DNA of 64,000 nucleotides from Nocardioides sp. TRM66260-LWL (GTDB lineage Bacteria > Actinomycetota > Actinomycetes > Propionibacteriales > Nocardioidaceae), in assembly GCF_020075545.1 (NCBI RefSeq), contig NZ_JAIQZK010000006.1, forward strand, positions 124,001 to 188,000, in the 5' to 3' direction. The notes beneath the pieces are model-generated. The model searched no databases and was not told the origin of the DNA. It saw only the letters and a list, made by a program, of their open reading frames with translations. A program made the position numbers and the translations under genes. Below, piece by piece: positions 17,599 through 26,319 of the stretch (within the stretch, counting starts at the first letter, position 1; every line of letters starts with the position of its first letter).

Positions 17599-18260
17599 CG
17601 GGCGGCCACCCGGGCCCAGGGGGTGACGAACCGCTGGGCGATCACGACCAGCGCGTCGAGCACCAGCGCGATCGCCACCGACAGCACGAGGCCGATGAGG
17701 ATCGGCGGCATGTAGAAGCCGAGCTGGAAGCCGCGGGTGAACAGCTGCCCGAGCCCCCCGATGCCGACCAGGGCCGCGATGCTCACCATGGAGACGTTCG
17801 AGACGACCGCGACCCGCAGGCCGGCCAGCACGACCGGCAGCGACAGCGGGAGATCGACGGCGAACCAGCGACGCAGCGGCCGGTAGCCCATCGCCGTGGC
17901 CGCCTGGACGACCGAGGCGTCGATCGCCGCCAGCCCGTCGGCCGTGCTGCGCACGAGCAGCGCCAGGCTGTAGACGGTGAGGGCGACCAGCACGTTGAAC
18001 GGGTCGAGGATCGAGGTGCCGAGCAGGCCGGGCAGCAGGAGCAGCAGCGCCAGGGACGGGATGGTGTAGACGACGCTGGTCAGCGTCAGCAGCGGATGCC
18101 GCACCCAGCCGTAGGACACGACCGCCCAGCCCAGCGGCAGCGAGAGCACGAACGCGACGACGACCGGCACGAGGGCCAGGTAGAGGTGCTGGAGCACGGC
18201 CGACCGGACGTCCTCGCCGTTGACCGACAGGTAGTCGAGCACCTGGTGCCAGAGGGTCAT
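17595..18260 (-). CDS. Osmoprotectant ABC transporter permease 1
   Basis: This 221-aa protein has five to six membrane segments and the family motif AATAMGYRPLRRWFAVDLPLSLPVVLAGLR near residues 125-154, which contacts the ATPase. It is paralogous in layout to the second permease. The ATG at 18260 overlaps the ATPase stop (ATGA). The gene order ATPase, permease, permease, binding protein is the usual one for OpuC-type transporters, which import compatible solutes under osmotic stress. Confidence 0.92.
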   Translation of the reverse strand: MTLWHQVLDYLSVNGEDVRSAVLQHLYLALVPVVVAFVLSLPLGWAVVSYGWVRHPLLTLTSVVYTIPSLALLLLLPGLLGTSILDPFNVLVALTVYSLALLVRSTADGLAAIDASVVQAATAMGYRPLRRWFAVDLPLSLPVVLAGLRVAVVSNVSMVSIAALVGIGGLGQLFTRGFQLGFYMPPILIGLVLSVAIALVLDALVVIAQRFVTPWARVAAR

Positions 18261-19330
18261 CCGGCGCTCCCGCCGACGGCGCCGACCGCGAGCCGGCTGC
18301 GCTGCCGCTGCCGGACGACGTCGGCGACCGTCGTCTGGCGCACCAGGCCGACGGCGCGGCCCGCGGCGTCGACCCGGATCGCCGCACCGGCGGGCGAGAG
18401 CAGGGCGAGGTCGGCGACGACCCGCAAGGAGTCGTCCGCGGTGTGGGTGCCCTCGGTGGGCAGCAGGCGTCCGTCGGGATCGCGCCAGCCGGTGGGTCGG
18501 CCGTCGTCGAGCACGAGCGCGAGGCCCTCGACCACCGTGCCCTCGGCGGTCACCGGCTCGACCGGGAGGTCGGCGGCGGTGGCGAACGACAGTCCGCGGT
18601 AGCCGCGGTCGCGGCCGACGAACCCCGCCACGAACGCGTCGGCCGGGGAGGCGAGCAGCTCCTCCGGGGGCGCGAACTGGGCGAGGCGTCCGCCCTCGGC
18701 GAAGACCGCCACGTGGTCGCCGAGGACGATCGCCTCGTCGATGTCGTGGGTGACCAGCACGATCGTCTTGCCGAGCTCGCCCTGCAGACGCAGCAGCTCG
18801 GCCTGCAGGTCGTGCCGGACGACGGGGTCGACGGCCGAGAACGGCTCGTCCATCAGCAGCACCGGCGGGTCGGCGGCCAGCGCCCGGGCGACGCCGACGC
18901 GCTGCTGCTGGCCCCCGGAGAGCTGCGCGGGGTAGCGGTCGCCCATCGCCGCGGTGAGCCCGACGCGCTCGAGCAGCTCGTACGCGCGGGTGCGCGCCTC
19001 CTTGCGCGGCGTGCCCGAGAGCACCGGGACCGTGGCGACGTTGTCGACGACGGTGCGGTGAGGGAAGAGCCCCGCGTGCTGGATGACGTAGCCGATGCGC
19101 CGCCGCAGCCGGGCCGGCCGCTCGCTGGCGACGTCGACGTCGTCGATGAGCACCCGGCCCGACGTGGGGTCGATCATCCGGTTGATCATCCGCAGGGACG
19201 TCGTCTTGCCGCAGCCCGAGGGACCGACGAAGACCGTGATCGCCCCGCTCGGGACGGTGAGGTCGAGCGCGTCGACGGCGACCGTCCCGTCGGGGTACTG
19301 CTTGGTGGTCGACTCGAACCGGATCACCAT
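18257..19330 (-). CDS. Osmoprotectant ABC transporter ATPase
   Basis: This 357-aa protein has an ABC domain with Walker A GPSGCGKTT (residues 36-44), the signature LSGGQQQR and Walker B VLLMDEPFSAVDP, and the switch His in VLVTHDIDEA. The C-terminal 120 residues look like a degenerate regulatory tail; two CBS domains are usual in OpuCA but only CBS-like stretches such as DDSLRVVADLALLS can be seen. It drives import by the two permeases. It is the first gene of a four-gene operon with all junctions overlapping by 4 bp. Regulation by osmotic state is inferred from the family. Confidence 0.94.
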   Translation of the reverse strand: MVIRFESTTKQYPDGTVAVDALDLTVPSGAITVFVGPSGCGKTTSLRMINRMIDPTSGRVLIDDVDVASERPARLRRRIGYVIQHAGLFPHRTVVDNVATVPVLSGTPRKEARTRAYELLERVGLTAAMGDRYPAQLSGGQQQRVGVARALAADPPVLLMDEPFSAVDPVVRHDLQAELLRLQGELGKTIVLVTHDIDEAIVLGDHVAVFAEGGRLAQFAPPEELLASPADAFVAGFVGRDRGYRGLSFATAADLPVEPVTAEGTVVEGLALVLDDGRPTGWRDPDGRLLPTEGTHTADDSLRVVADLALLSPAGAAIRVDAAGRAVGLVRQTTVADVVRQRQRSRLAVGAVGGSAG

Positions 19331-19421
19331 GGCTGCTCCTCACGCCGGCGGGCGCGGCGCCCGGGGTCCGGGCCATCCAAGCAGGTCGCGCGCACGGGCG
19401 TCCGGATCGCGGACGCGGCCC

Positions 19422-20000
19422 TCACCCCTCGGGGTCGTCCAGCGGCCGCAGCTCGTCGGCGTAGGACACCGCGTGCCGGCGCATCGTGCCCGAGGCGCTG
19501 ATCGAGTACTGGCCCATGCGCCACAGCGGCGGGCTGTAGGCGTGGATCGAGACCGAGCCGTCGATCGCCCCGGCCATTCGGTGGATGTGCTCGGGCCCGA
19601 AGGACAGCGTCGCGCCCTCCTCGAACCGGTCGGTCTCCGCCTCGCCGCCCAGCCGCGGCCGGTGCTCGAGCACGGCTCCGCGGGTGACCGCGACCGCGCC
19701 CGAGGAGGAGTCGTGGTCGTGCCAGCCGGTGTCGTCGTCGGTGTTCCAGCACAGCAGCCACACGTCGACGTCGGCGTCGCGGTGCAGCGAGACGTAGTAG
19801 CGCCCGCCCTCCGGGGCGTCGTGCCGCACCAGGTGCGCCCACGCCTCCGGCGTCGCGGCGAGCTCGGCGACCCACGCCTCGAGCTCGGCGGGGGTCATCG
19901 TGCGTCCGGGCAGCGGCGGCAGGTGCTCGGGGCCGGAGGAGGCACAGCGCGCGCCGTCCTGGGGTGCGATGTCGACGTGACGGTCGAGCTGGATGGTCAT
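19422..20000 (-). CDS. Cysteine dioxygenase-family (thiol dioxygenase) cupin
   Basis: This 192-aa cupin has the iron-binding pattern of thiol dioxygenases. HDHDSS (about residues 92-97, the His-x-His pair) and a later His in FGPEHIHRMAG (about 136-146) would form a three-His Fe(II) site. Such enzymes oxidise cysteine or 3-mercaptopropionate to the sulfinate. Which thiol is used here is not visible. The ATG at 20000 has an excellent ribosome site (AAGGAGG) and overlaps the amidohydrolase stop (ATGA), so the two are coupled. The longer upstream frame is a shadow of the amidohydrolase. Confidence 0.9.
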   Translation of the reverse strand: MTIQLDRHVDIAPQDGARCASSGPEHLPPLPGRTMTPAELEAWVAELAATPEAWAHLVRHDAPEGGRYYVSLHRDADVDVWLLCWNTDDDTGWHDHDSSSGAVAVTRGAVLEHRPRLGGEAETDRFEEGATLSFGPEHIHRMAGAIDGSVSIHAYSPPLWRMGQYSISASGTMRRHAVSYADELRPLDDPEG

Positions 20001-20914
20001 CGTGTGCCTCCTTCGAGCAGTCGGGCGGGATTGGACACGAACAGGGAGCCGGCGAACGCGGCCCCGAGCCCGGGATCGGTGGGCTCGGCGTACGGCCGGT
20101 CGGAGCCGTGGACAAGCGGGTCGACCCCGACGACGCGGACGACGGCGTCGATCGCGCGGGGGCCGAAGGAGGACGTCTCGTAGAAGACGCCGGGGTCGAT
20201 GGCGCCGAGGCGGCCGCCGCGCTGGGCGAGCCGCTCGTGCAGCAGCGGCGCCAGGCCCGCCAGCGCGACGAAGGCGATCCGCAGGTCCGGCAGCAGTGCG
20301 CGTCCGCCGACGTGCCAGGCGAACCACGCCGCCTGCAGCTGCGCGACGTAGTCGGTGACCGCGGGCCACCACGACGGCAGGGCGGCCGCGTGCGGGATGG
20401 GCGCCGCCGGGCCGGGGTGGACCAGCACGGGGCGGCCGGCCCGCTCGGCGACGGCCAGCAGCGGGGCCAGCGCCTCGAGCGCCTGCGGGGTGGCGAGCGC
20501 GGTGGCCGGCACCTGCAGGCCGACGACGCCCGGCCGCGCGAGATCGGCGCGCAGGCTCTCGGGGTCGGGCTCGACCAGACCGGCCGCTGCCCAGAGCCCG
20601 GTGCCCTCGGGCAGGGCGGCGGCGCCGGCGTGCCAGGCGTCGAGGACGCGCCGGGCCTCGTCCGGACGGCGGCTCTCGAGCCCGAGCGGGCTGGAGAGCG
20701 AGTAGAGGGTCAGGGCGATGCCGTCGGCAACGTCCTGCGCGCGGCGGGCGGCGAGATCCTGCGCGGCGAGGTCGAGCTCGAAGGGCGGCTCGCCGTCGAG
20801 GTGGAGGGTCGTGCCGGCGGATCCGCGCAGGAGTCCCAGGGACGCGAGGGCGTCACGCAGCTCGGGCGACCACCAGTGTTGGTGTAAGTCGATCGAGTTG
20901 GTCGGAAATGGCAC
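19997..20914 (-). CDS. Amidohydrolase-family protein (PF04909-like)
   Basis: This 305-aa protein begins with FPTNSIDLHQHWW, the N-terminal His-x-His metal motif. It continues with a TIM-barrel pattern having PVLVHPGP (metal His) in the middle and HGSDRPYAEP (metal Asp) near residue 275, then the C-terminal LFVSNPARLL typical of the amidohydrolase-2 family, whose members are decarboxylases and hydrolases. The substrate is unknown. I start it at the GTG at 20914, because TACCGT ends exactly 6 nt before it; a TTG start at 20950 seems unlikely. It is translated just ahead of the thiol dioxygenase, so the two may act on the same compound. Confidence 0.85.
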   Translation of the reverse strand: MPFPTNSIDLHQHWWSPELRDALASLGLLRGSAGTTLHLDGEPPFELDLAAQDLAARRAQDVADGIALTLYSLSSPLGLESRRPDEARRVLDAWHAGAAALPEGTGLWAAAGLVEPDPESLRADLARPGVVGLQVPATALATPQALEALAPLLAVAERAGRPVLVHPGPAAPIPHAAALPSWWPAVTDYVAQLQAAWFAWHVGGRALLPDLRIAFVALAGLAPLLHERLAQRGGRLGAIDPGVFYETSSFGPRAIDAVVRVVGVDPLVHGSDRPYAEPTDPGLGAAFAGSLFVSNPARLLEGGTR

Positions 20915-20998
20915 TCGGGAACGGTAGGCGACGCACCGCCCGGCGGGCAAACGGCGTCCGGCAGGCGGGATCGGCCGGGTCGGCCGGGTCGGCCGGGA

Positions 20999-22762
20999 TC
21001 ACTCGGCGGCGCCGCCGAGCGGAAGCGTGAGCGCGGCGGGGGCGCCGTCGACGATCCGCACGGGGATGCCCCAGTCCTGCTGGTGCATGCGGCACGCCGC
21101 GCCCTCGGCCTGCTCGGGAGGCAGGTCGTCGCAGGTGGCGGCCCGGGCGGCGACGTGCAGCACGCCCTCGCCGACCGTGGGGTCGAGCCGCAGCGTCCGG
21201 ACGAGGTCGGTGCCGCGACCGTCGCCCGCGCGGATCAGCGCCGGGGGCGTGGCCTCGACGACCAGCTGGCTGGCCGGACCGAACCGGTCGTCGACCTTCT
21301 GGCCGGGCGGCGGGGCGAAGGCCACCACCAGGTCGAGGTCGGCCGCCACCTCGGTGACGGGACGCTGGGTCGAGTGCGCGAAGCCGTCGACCTGCGCGAC
21401 CGCGCCGAGCGGCACCCGCTCGAGCCGGTGGGCGGCCGACTCGACGACCACGAGCACGCCGGCGTCGTCGGGGTCGACGAACGCCGCGCTCGGCTCGGCG
21501 AGGTCGACGGCCAGGGTGGAGACGGCGTCCGTGGCGGGGTCGTAGCGGCGCACCGCGCCGTTGTAGGTGTCGCACACGGCCACCGAGCCGTCCGGCAGCA
21601 CGGTGACGCCCAGCGGGTGCTGGAGCAGGGCCTCGGACGCGGGGCCGTCGCGCAGGCCGAAGTCGAAGAGACCGGTGCCGACCAGGGTGCGCACCGCCTC
21701 GGCCCCCGGCTCGCCCTCGATCACCCGCAGCGCGGAGGTCTCGGAGTCGGCGATCCAGAGGCGCTCGCCGTCCGGCGCCAGGCGGGAGGTCTGGGCGAAC
21801 CACGCCTCGCTCAGCGGACCGTCGAGCAGCCCCTCGTTCGCGGTGCCCGCCGCCACCGCGACCTCGCCGGTGCGCGGATCGAGGGTCCAGAGCTGGTGGA
21901 TGCCGGCCATCGCGATCCAGAGGCGGTCGCGCCACCAGGCGACGTCCCACGGCGAGGAGAGCCGCGCCGTGCCGTCGCCGGCCATCCACTGGGTGCCGTC
22001 GCCGGCGAGCACGCGGGCGGCGCCGGTGGCGGTCTCGACGCCCCACACCCGGTGCCCGACGGTGTCGGCGACGACGGCGTCGTAGCCGACCTCGCGGGCC
22101 ACCTCGTCCGGCAGCACGCAGACGCCGTTGGGCTCGCGGAAGCCGCCGATCCGACGCTCCACGGCACCGGCCGCGTCGAGCACGACCACCTCGTCGTGGC
22201 CCGCGTCGGCGACCAAAGTGCCGCCGCCCGGCAGCGGCACCGCGGACGCCGGGAAGCGCAGGTCGGTGGGCTCGACGACCGGCGCGACGTAGGGCGAGTC
22301 GCCCGGCTGGAGCGTGCCGCGCTCGCGGTGCACCGGCACGAGCTCCTCGAGCAGCGCCTCGATCGCGTGGGCGTGCCCCTCCCCCGCGTACTGCGCGACG
22401 ACGTAGCCCTCGGGGTCGACCAGCACCAGCGTCGGCCAGGCCCGCGCGGTGTAAGCCTGCCAGGTGACCAGCTCGGGGTCGTCGAGCACGGGGTGGTGCA
22501 CGCCGTAGCGCTCGACGGCGGCGGCCAGCGCGACCGGGTCGGCCTCGTGCACGAACTTCGGCGAGTGGACGCCGACGACCAGCAGCTCGCCGGCCATCCG
22601 CTGCTCGAGCGGACGCAGCTCGTCGAGCACGTGGAGGCAGTTGACGCAGCAGAACGTCCAGAAGTCGAGGAGCACGAACCGGCCGCGCAGCTCGCGCAGC
22701 GTGACGGGGCCGTCGGTGTTCAGCCAGCCGCGACCGACCAGCTCGGGGGCACGTACGCGCAT
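20999..22762 (-). CDS. NHLRC2-like protein: thioredoxin domain plus NHL beta-propeller
   Basis: This 587-aa protein has an N-terminal thioredoxin/TlpA-like domain with the active site WTFCCVNC (about residues 35-42). A six-bladed NHL propeller follows (repeats such as EPNGVCVLPD, SSPWDVAWWRDRLWIAM and HPLGVTVLPDGSVAVCDTYNGAVRRYDP), then a C-terminal beta domain. This domain order is that of the NHLRC2 family, conserved from bacteria to man, whose biochemical role is unknown. No signal peptide is seen, so a cytosolic location is likely. I use the ATG at 22762, which follows CAGGAT by 6 nt, rather than the ATG at 22780. Confidence 0.9.
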   Translation of the reverse strand: MRVRAPELVGRGWLNTDGPVTLRELRGRFVLLDFWTFCCVNCLHVLDELRPLEQRMAGELLVVGVHSPKFVHEADPVALAAAVERYGVHHPVLDDPELVTWQAYTARAWPTLVLVDPEGYVVAQYAGEGHAHAIEALLEELVPVHRERGTLQPGDSPYVAPVVEPTDLRFPASAVPLPGGGTLVADAGHDEVVVLDAAGAVERRIGGFREPNGVCVLPDEVAREVGYDAVVADTVGHRVWGVETATGAARVLAGDGTQWMAGDGTARLSSPWDVAWWRDRLWIAMAGIHQLWTLDPRTGEVAVAAGTANEGLLDGPLSEAWFAQTSRLAPDGERLWIADSETSALRVIEGEPGAEAVRTLVGTGLFDFGLRDGPASEALLQHPLGVTVLPDGSVAVCDTYNGAVRRYDPATDAVSTLAVDLAEPSAAFVDPDDAGVLVVVESAAHRLERVPLGAVAQVDGFAHSTQRPVTEVAADLDLVVAFAPPPGQKVDDRFGPASQLVVEATPPALIRAGDGRGTDLVRTLRLDPTVGEGVLHVAARAATCDDLPPEQAEGAACRMHQQDWGIPVRIVDGAPAALTLPLGGAAE

Positions 22763-22830
22763 GCGGCCATCCTGCGTCATCGACCCGGTTTCGGCCGCGG
22801 CAGGCCCCGGCGGTCGTCTACCCTGACCGC

Positions 22831-24540
22831 GTGCGGACGCGAGGCTCGGGCGAGCACCGCGACGTCGACGTGGAGGCCCAGGTGCGGGCCCGCTACGTGC
22901 GCCTGGCCCGGCGCCTGCTGCGCTGTGCGGCCGCCGCGGTGGTGCTCCCCGACGACGCCGACGCCGCGCCGCTGCTGGCCGCCGTCGAGACCGGTCCGGT
23001 GCGGCTGGACGACGTCGCCGGCGCGAGCCCGACGCTCCTGCGCGCGGTCGGTCAGGCCGCCGCGACCGCGGCGCGCGGCGGACGCCCGGCGCCGGTGCGG
23101 GCCGTGATCGCGGTGCCGGTGGGCCGGTCCGGGACGCCGCGCGGCGTGCTGCTGGCGCTGGAGCCCGAGCCGCGGGCCTGGGGCGACGTCGCGGTGGCCA
23201 TGCTGGCCGACCTCGCCGCCGGCTGCGCCGGCGAGCTCGCGGCGGCGCGTCCGACCGGCGCGGCCGGGCGACCCTCGGCCAGCCTCGCGGAGCTCGACGA
23301 CCTCACCCGCAACGCCCGCGCGCTCCTGGGTCTCAGCGAGGGCCTCGCGGGCGCCCAGGGCGTCGACGACGTCGCGCACGTGGCCGAGATGATCGGCCTG
23401 ATCCAGTTCGGCTGCGGTCACGTCTCGCTCTGGCTGCGCGACGGCGAGGAGCTCGAGCAGGTGCGCCCGCGCGGCCCCCGCGCGCCGGCACCGGCCCGAC
23501 TGCCGCTGAGCGACGACCACCCCCTCGGCGAGACGACGCTGCTCGGCCAGCCGCGGGTGGCCGCCCGCCGCGGCGACCTCGAGGCGCGCTACGGCCGCAG
23601 CGACGACCTGCGGGTCGGGCCGGGGCGCGGCGCCCGGCTGTTCCTGCCCGTCGTCCAGGGCGACGCCGTGGCCGGCGCGCTGCTGCTCGCGTGGGACCAG
23701 CCCCGCGACCTCGCCGACGCCGAGCGTCCGGTCTACGACGCGCTGGCCTCCTACGTCGGGCAGGCGGTGCAGCGGCTGCAGCTGGTCGAGGAGCGACGAG
23801 CCGCCCTGCTGACCCTGCAGGAGTCGCTGCTGCCGCGCATCCCGGTGCTCCCCGGGCTCGCCGTCTGCGCCCGCTACCGGCCGTCGGCCGCACTCGACCA
23901 CGTCGGCGGCGACTGGTACGACGCCGTCCCCCTGGGCGGCGGACGGGCGCTCGCGGTCGTCGGGGACGTCGTCGGGCACGACCTGCGCGCCGCCTCGACG
24001 ATGGGCCAGCTGCGCACGGTGCTGCGCACCCTCGCCTGGGACCGCGACGCGGAGCCGGCCGCCGTCCTCGCGCGCCTCGACGAGGCGATGGTCGCGCTCG
24101 ACGTGCCGGGGCTGGCCACCCTCGTGCTGGCGCGCCTCGAGGTCTCCGCAAACGGGACGACCGCCGTCACCTGGAGCAGCGCGGGCCATCCGCCGCCGCT
24201 CGTGCTGGCCGCCGACGGCGGGGCGCGCGTGCTGGAGGCGGCGCCGGAGCTGATGGTGGGCGTCGAGTGCGGCAGCGAGCGGCACGACCACGACGTCGTC
24301 CTGGCCCCCGGCGACACGCTGCTGCTCTACACCGACGGGCTGGTGGAGCGCTCCGGCGAGCACCTCGACCGCGGGCTCGAGCGGCTGCGCGCCAGCCTGT
24401 CGACCCGGGCCGCGCTGACCGACGACCTCGACGTCCTCGTCGACGCCGTGCTCGACGACCTGCTCGGCGCGCGACCGTGCGACGACGTCGCGCTGCTCGC
24501 CGTGCGGGTGCCCCGGACCGAGGTCGCGCCCGCGCCCTAG
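22831..24540 (+). CDS. GAF-domain PP2C/SpoIIE-type phosphatase
   Basis: This 569-aa protein has two GAF-like regions (about residues 10-140 and 160-320) and a C-terminal PPM/SpoIIE phosphatase domain. GGDWYDAVPLGGGRALAVVGDVVGHDLRAA near residue 351 provides metal-binding Asp residues, and later motifs are TLVLARLE, SSAGHPPPLVL and LLLYTDGLVERSGE. It likely dephosphorylates an anti-anti-sigma factor in a partner-switching pathway, with the GAF domains sensing a small ligand. No sigma factor, anti-sigma or anti-anti-sigma gene lies nearby. The GTG at 22831 follows TACCCT by 6 nt. It has no membrane segment. Confidence 0.92.
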   Translation: MRTRGSGEHRDVDVEAQVRARYVRLARRLLRCAAAAVVLPDDADAAPLLAAVETGPVRLDDVAGASPTLLRAVGQAAATAARGGRPAPVRAVIAVPVGRSGTPRGVLLALEPEPRAWGDVAVAMLADLAAGCAGELAAARPTGAAGRPSASLAELDDLTRNARALLGLSEGLAGAQGVDDVAHVAEMIGLIQFGCGHVSLWLRDGEELEQVRPRGPRAPAPARLPLSDDHPLGETTLLGQPRVAARRGDLEARYGRSDDLRVGPGRGARLFLPVVQGDAVAGALLLAWDQPRDLADAERPVYDALASYVGQAVQRLQLVEERRAALLTLQESLLPRIPVLPGLAVCARYRPSAALDHVGGDWYDAVPLGGGRALAVVGDVVGHDLRAASTMGQLRTVLRTLAWDRDAEPAAVLARLDEAMVALDVPGLATLVLARLEVSANGTTAVTWSSAGHPPPLVLAADGGARVLEAAPELMVGVECGSERHDHDVVLAPGDTLLLYTDGLVERSGEHLDRGLERLRASLSTRAALTDDLDVLVDAVLDDLLGARPCDDVALLAVRVPRTEVAPAP

Positions 24541-24550
24541 GGTGGCGGGC

Positions 24551-25387
24551 ATGAGCGATGAGCAACTGCTCGCCGCCCACGTCGAGACGTGGTGGCGCAG
24601 CGTGGCCGACCTGCTCGAGGTGCTCGACGGCCTCGCGCCGCACGAGTGGGACCTGCCCACCGACCTGCCGGGGTGGGACGTGCGGGCGGTCGCCGCGCAC
24701 ACCGCGCACCTGGAGTCCGTGCTCGCCACCGGCGTCGAGGAGCAGGCCGACATCGGCGAGGCCCCGCACGCCACCGGCCTGCTCGGGCAGTACACCGAGA
24801 TCGGCGTCGTCAACCGCCGGGCCACCCCGCCTGCGGAGATCGTCGAGGAGATCCGCCGTGTCACCGCGCAGCGGCACGCCGACCTGGGCGCCGCGATGCC
24901 GACGGACGCCTCGGCGCGGCCCGAGCGCGTCTTCGGCGGCGTGCCGTGGGACTGGGGCACGCTGCTGCGCAACCGTCCCTTCGACGTGTGGATGCACGAG
25001 CAGGACGTCCGGCGCGCCGTCGGACGGCCGGGCGGCCTCGACTCGCCGGGCGCCCGGCACGCGGTGACGATGCTCGCCGGCAGCCTGGGCTACGTGCTCG
25101 GCAAGCGCGCCGGCGCCCCGGCCGGCACGACCCTCGTGCTCGAGGTCGTCGGCCCGCAGGACGAGGAGCCCGCGGTCGACGTCTTCGCCGTCGGCATCGA
25201 CGAGTCCGGCCGCGGACGCCCGCTCGCCGAGCCGCCCGCCGAGCCGACCGTCCGGCTGCGCACCGACCGCGCGACCTTCGTCGCCCTGGCCGGCGGTCGG
25301 CTCGGCGCCGCCGACGCGGACGTGACGGTGGAGGGCGACGCCGCGCTGGGGGCGCGCGTCCTGGCGAGCCTGGCGACCACGCCGTGA
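24551..25387 (+). CDS. Maleylpyruvate isomerase-family (mycothiol-dependent) protein
   Basis: This 278-aa protein has an N-terminal DinB-like four-helix bundle. The WDLPTDLPGWDVRAVAAHTAHLE segment (about residues 33-55) supplies the first metal His, and FDVWMHEQDVRRAVGRPGG near residue 150 supplies Glu/His. A C-terminal alpha/beta domain is usual for TIGR03083 proteins. The group includes mycothiol-dependent maleylpyruvate isomerase, but most members have unknown substrates. The ATG at 24551 follows TAGGGT by 7 nt. Its stop overlaps the start of the SDR gene (GTGA), which suggests they act together. Confidence 0.88.
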   Translation: MSDEQLLAAHVETWWRSVADLLEVLDGLAPHEWDLPTDLPGWDVRAVAAHTAHLESVLATGVEEQADIGEAPHATGLLGQYTEIGVVNRRATPPAEIVEEIRRVTAQRHADLGAAMPTDASARPERVFGGVPWDWGTLLRNRPFDVWMHEQDVRRAVGRPGGLDSPGARHAVTMLAGSLGYVLGKRAGAPAGTTLVLEVVGPQDEEPAVDVFAVGIDESGRGRPLAEPPAEPTVRLRTDRATFVALAGGRLGAADADVTVEGDAALGARVLASLATTP

Positions 25388-26319
25388 GCGCCGCGACCCC
25401 GGCCTGGAGCCTGGCCGACATCCCCGACCTGACCGGCCGCACCGTCGTGGTCACCGGCCCGAGCGCGGGCGGCCTCGGCTGGTACACCGCGCTCGAGCTG
25501 GCGCGGCGCGGGGCCCGCGTCGTGCTGGCCGGACGCACGCCCGCGCGGCTGGCCGAGGCCGCCGCCGGCCTGCGCGCCGAGCTCGGCGCGCCGGACCTCG
25601 TCGAGCTGGTCGTCGACCTCTCGTCCCTGACGTCGGTGCGCGAGGGGGCCGCCCGGGCCGCCGACCTCGGGCCGATCGACGTGCTGGTCAACAACGCCGG
25701 CGTCATGGGCACGCCCTACGGCCGCACGGCCGACGGGCTCGAGCAGCAGATGGCCACCAACCACTTCGGGCCGTTCCTGCTCACCGGGCTGCTGTGGCCG
25801 CAGCTGGTCGACGGCGGCGGACGCGTGGTGAACCTCGCGTCGAACATGCACCGGGTCGCTCGGCGCGCGCCGCTCGACGACCCCCGCCGCCAGGAGCGGC
25901 GGTACGCGCGCTGGTCGGTCTACGGGGAGACCAAGCTGGCCAACCTGCTCTTCGCCTACGAGCTCGACCGCCGGGCCCGGGCAGCCGGCGCGCCGGTGCT
26001 CGCCCTCGCCACGCACCCCGGCTTCGCCGGCACGCACCTGGCCGCCAACGGGCAGTACGGACGCGCGCGCGGCGGCGTCGCGTCGATCCTGGACGCCGGC
26101 ATCCGCGCGATCTCGCAGAGCGCGGCGGCGGGTGCCTGGCCCACGCTCATGGCGGCCACGGCCGACCTGCCCGGCGCCACCTACTGCGGGCCGGCCGGCC
26201 TCGGCGAGATGTCCGGACCGGCCACGATCGTCACCTCGAGCCGGCTCAGCCACGACCCGTCCGCGCAGCGTCGGCTCTGGGAGATCAGCGAGGACGTCAC
26301 CGGCGTCCGCTATCCCTGA
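25384..26319 (+). CDS. Short-chain dehydrogenase/reductase
   Basis: This 311-aa NAD(P)-dependent oxidoreductase has a TGPSAGGLG dinucleotide loop near residue 21, NNAGVMG near residue 104, and the catalytic Ser in NLASNMH with YGETK (Tyr-x-x-x-Lys) near residue 180. The AGRTPARLAEA arginine after strand 2 favours NADP. It resembles retinol-dehydrogenase/WW-oxidoreductase-like SDRs. It is translationally coupled to the mycothiol-type isomerase gene through a GTGA overlap. Its 3' end overlaps the end of the convergent membrane-protein gene by 10 bp. Confidence 0.92.
   Translation: MSAATPAWSLADIPDLTGRTVVVTGPSAGGLGWYTALELARRGARVVLAGRTPARLAEAAAGLRAELGAPDLVELVVDLSSLTSVREGAARAADLGPIDVLVNNAGVMGTPYGRTADGLEQQMATNHFGPFLLTGLLWPQLVDGGGRVVNLASNMHRVARRAPLDDPRRQERRYARWSVYGETKLANLLFAYELDRRARAAGAPVLALATHPGFAGTHLAANGQYGRARGGVASILDAGIRAISQSAAAGAWPTLMAATADLPGATYCGPAGLGEMSGPATIVTSSRLSHDPSAQRRLWEISEDVTGVRYP

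Noticed and set aside
20968..20998. Tandem GGCCGGGTC units after the NHLRC2-like gene
   Set aside because: Only three short units in a GC-rich gap; consistent with simple slippage, no further signal.
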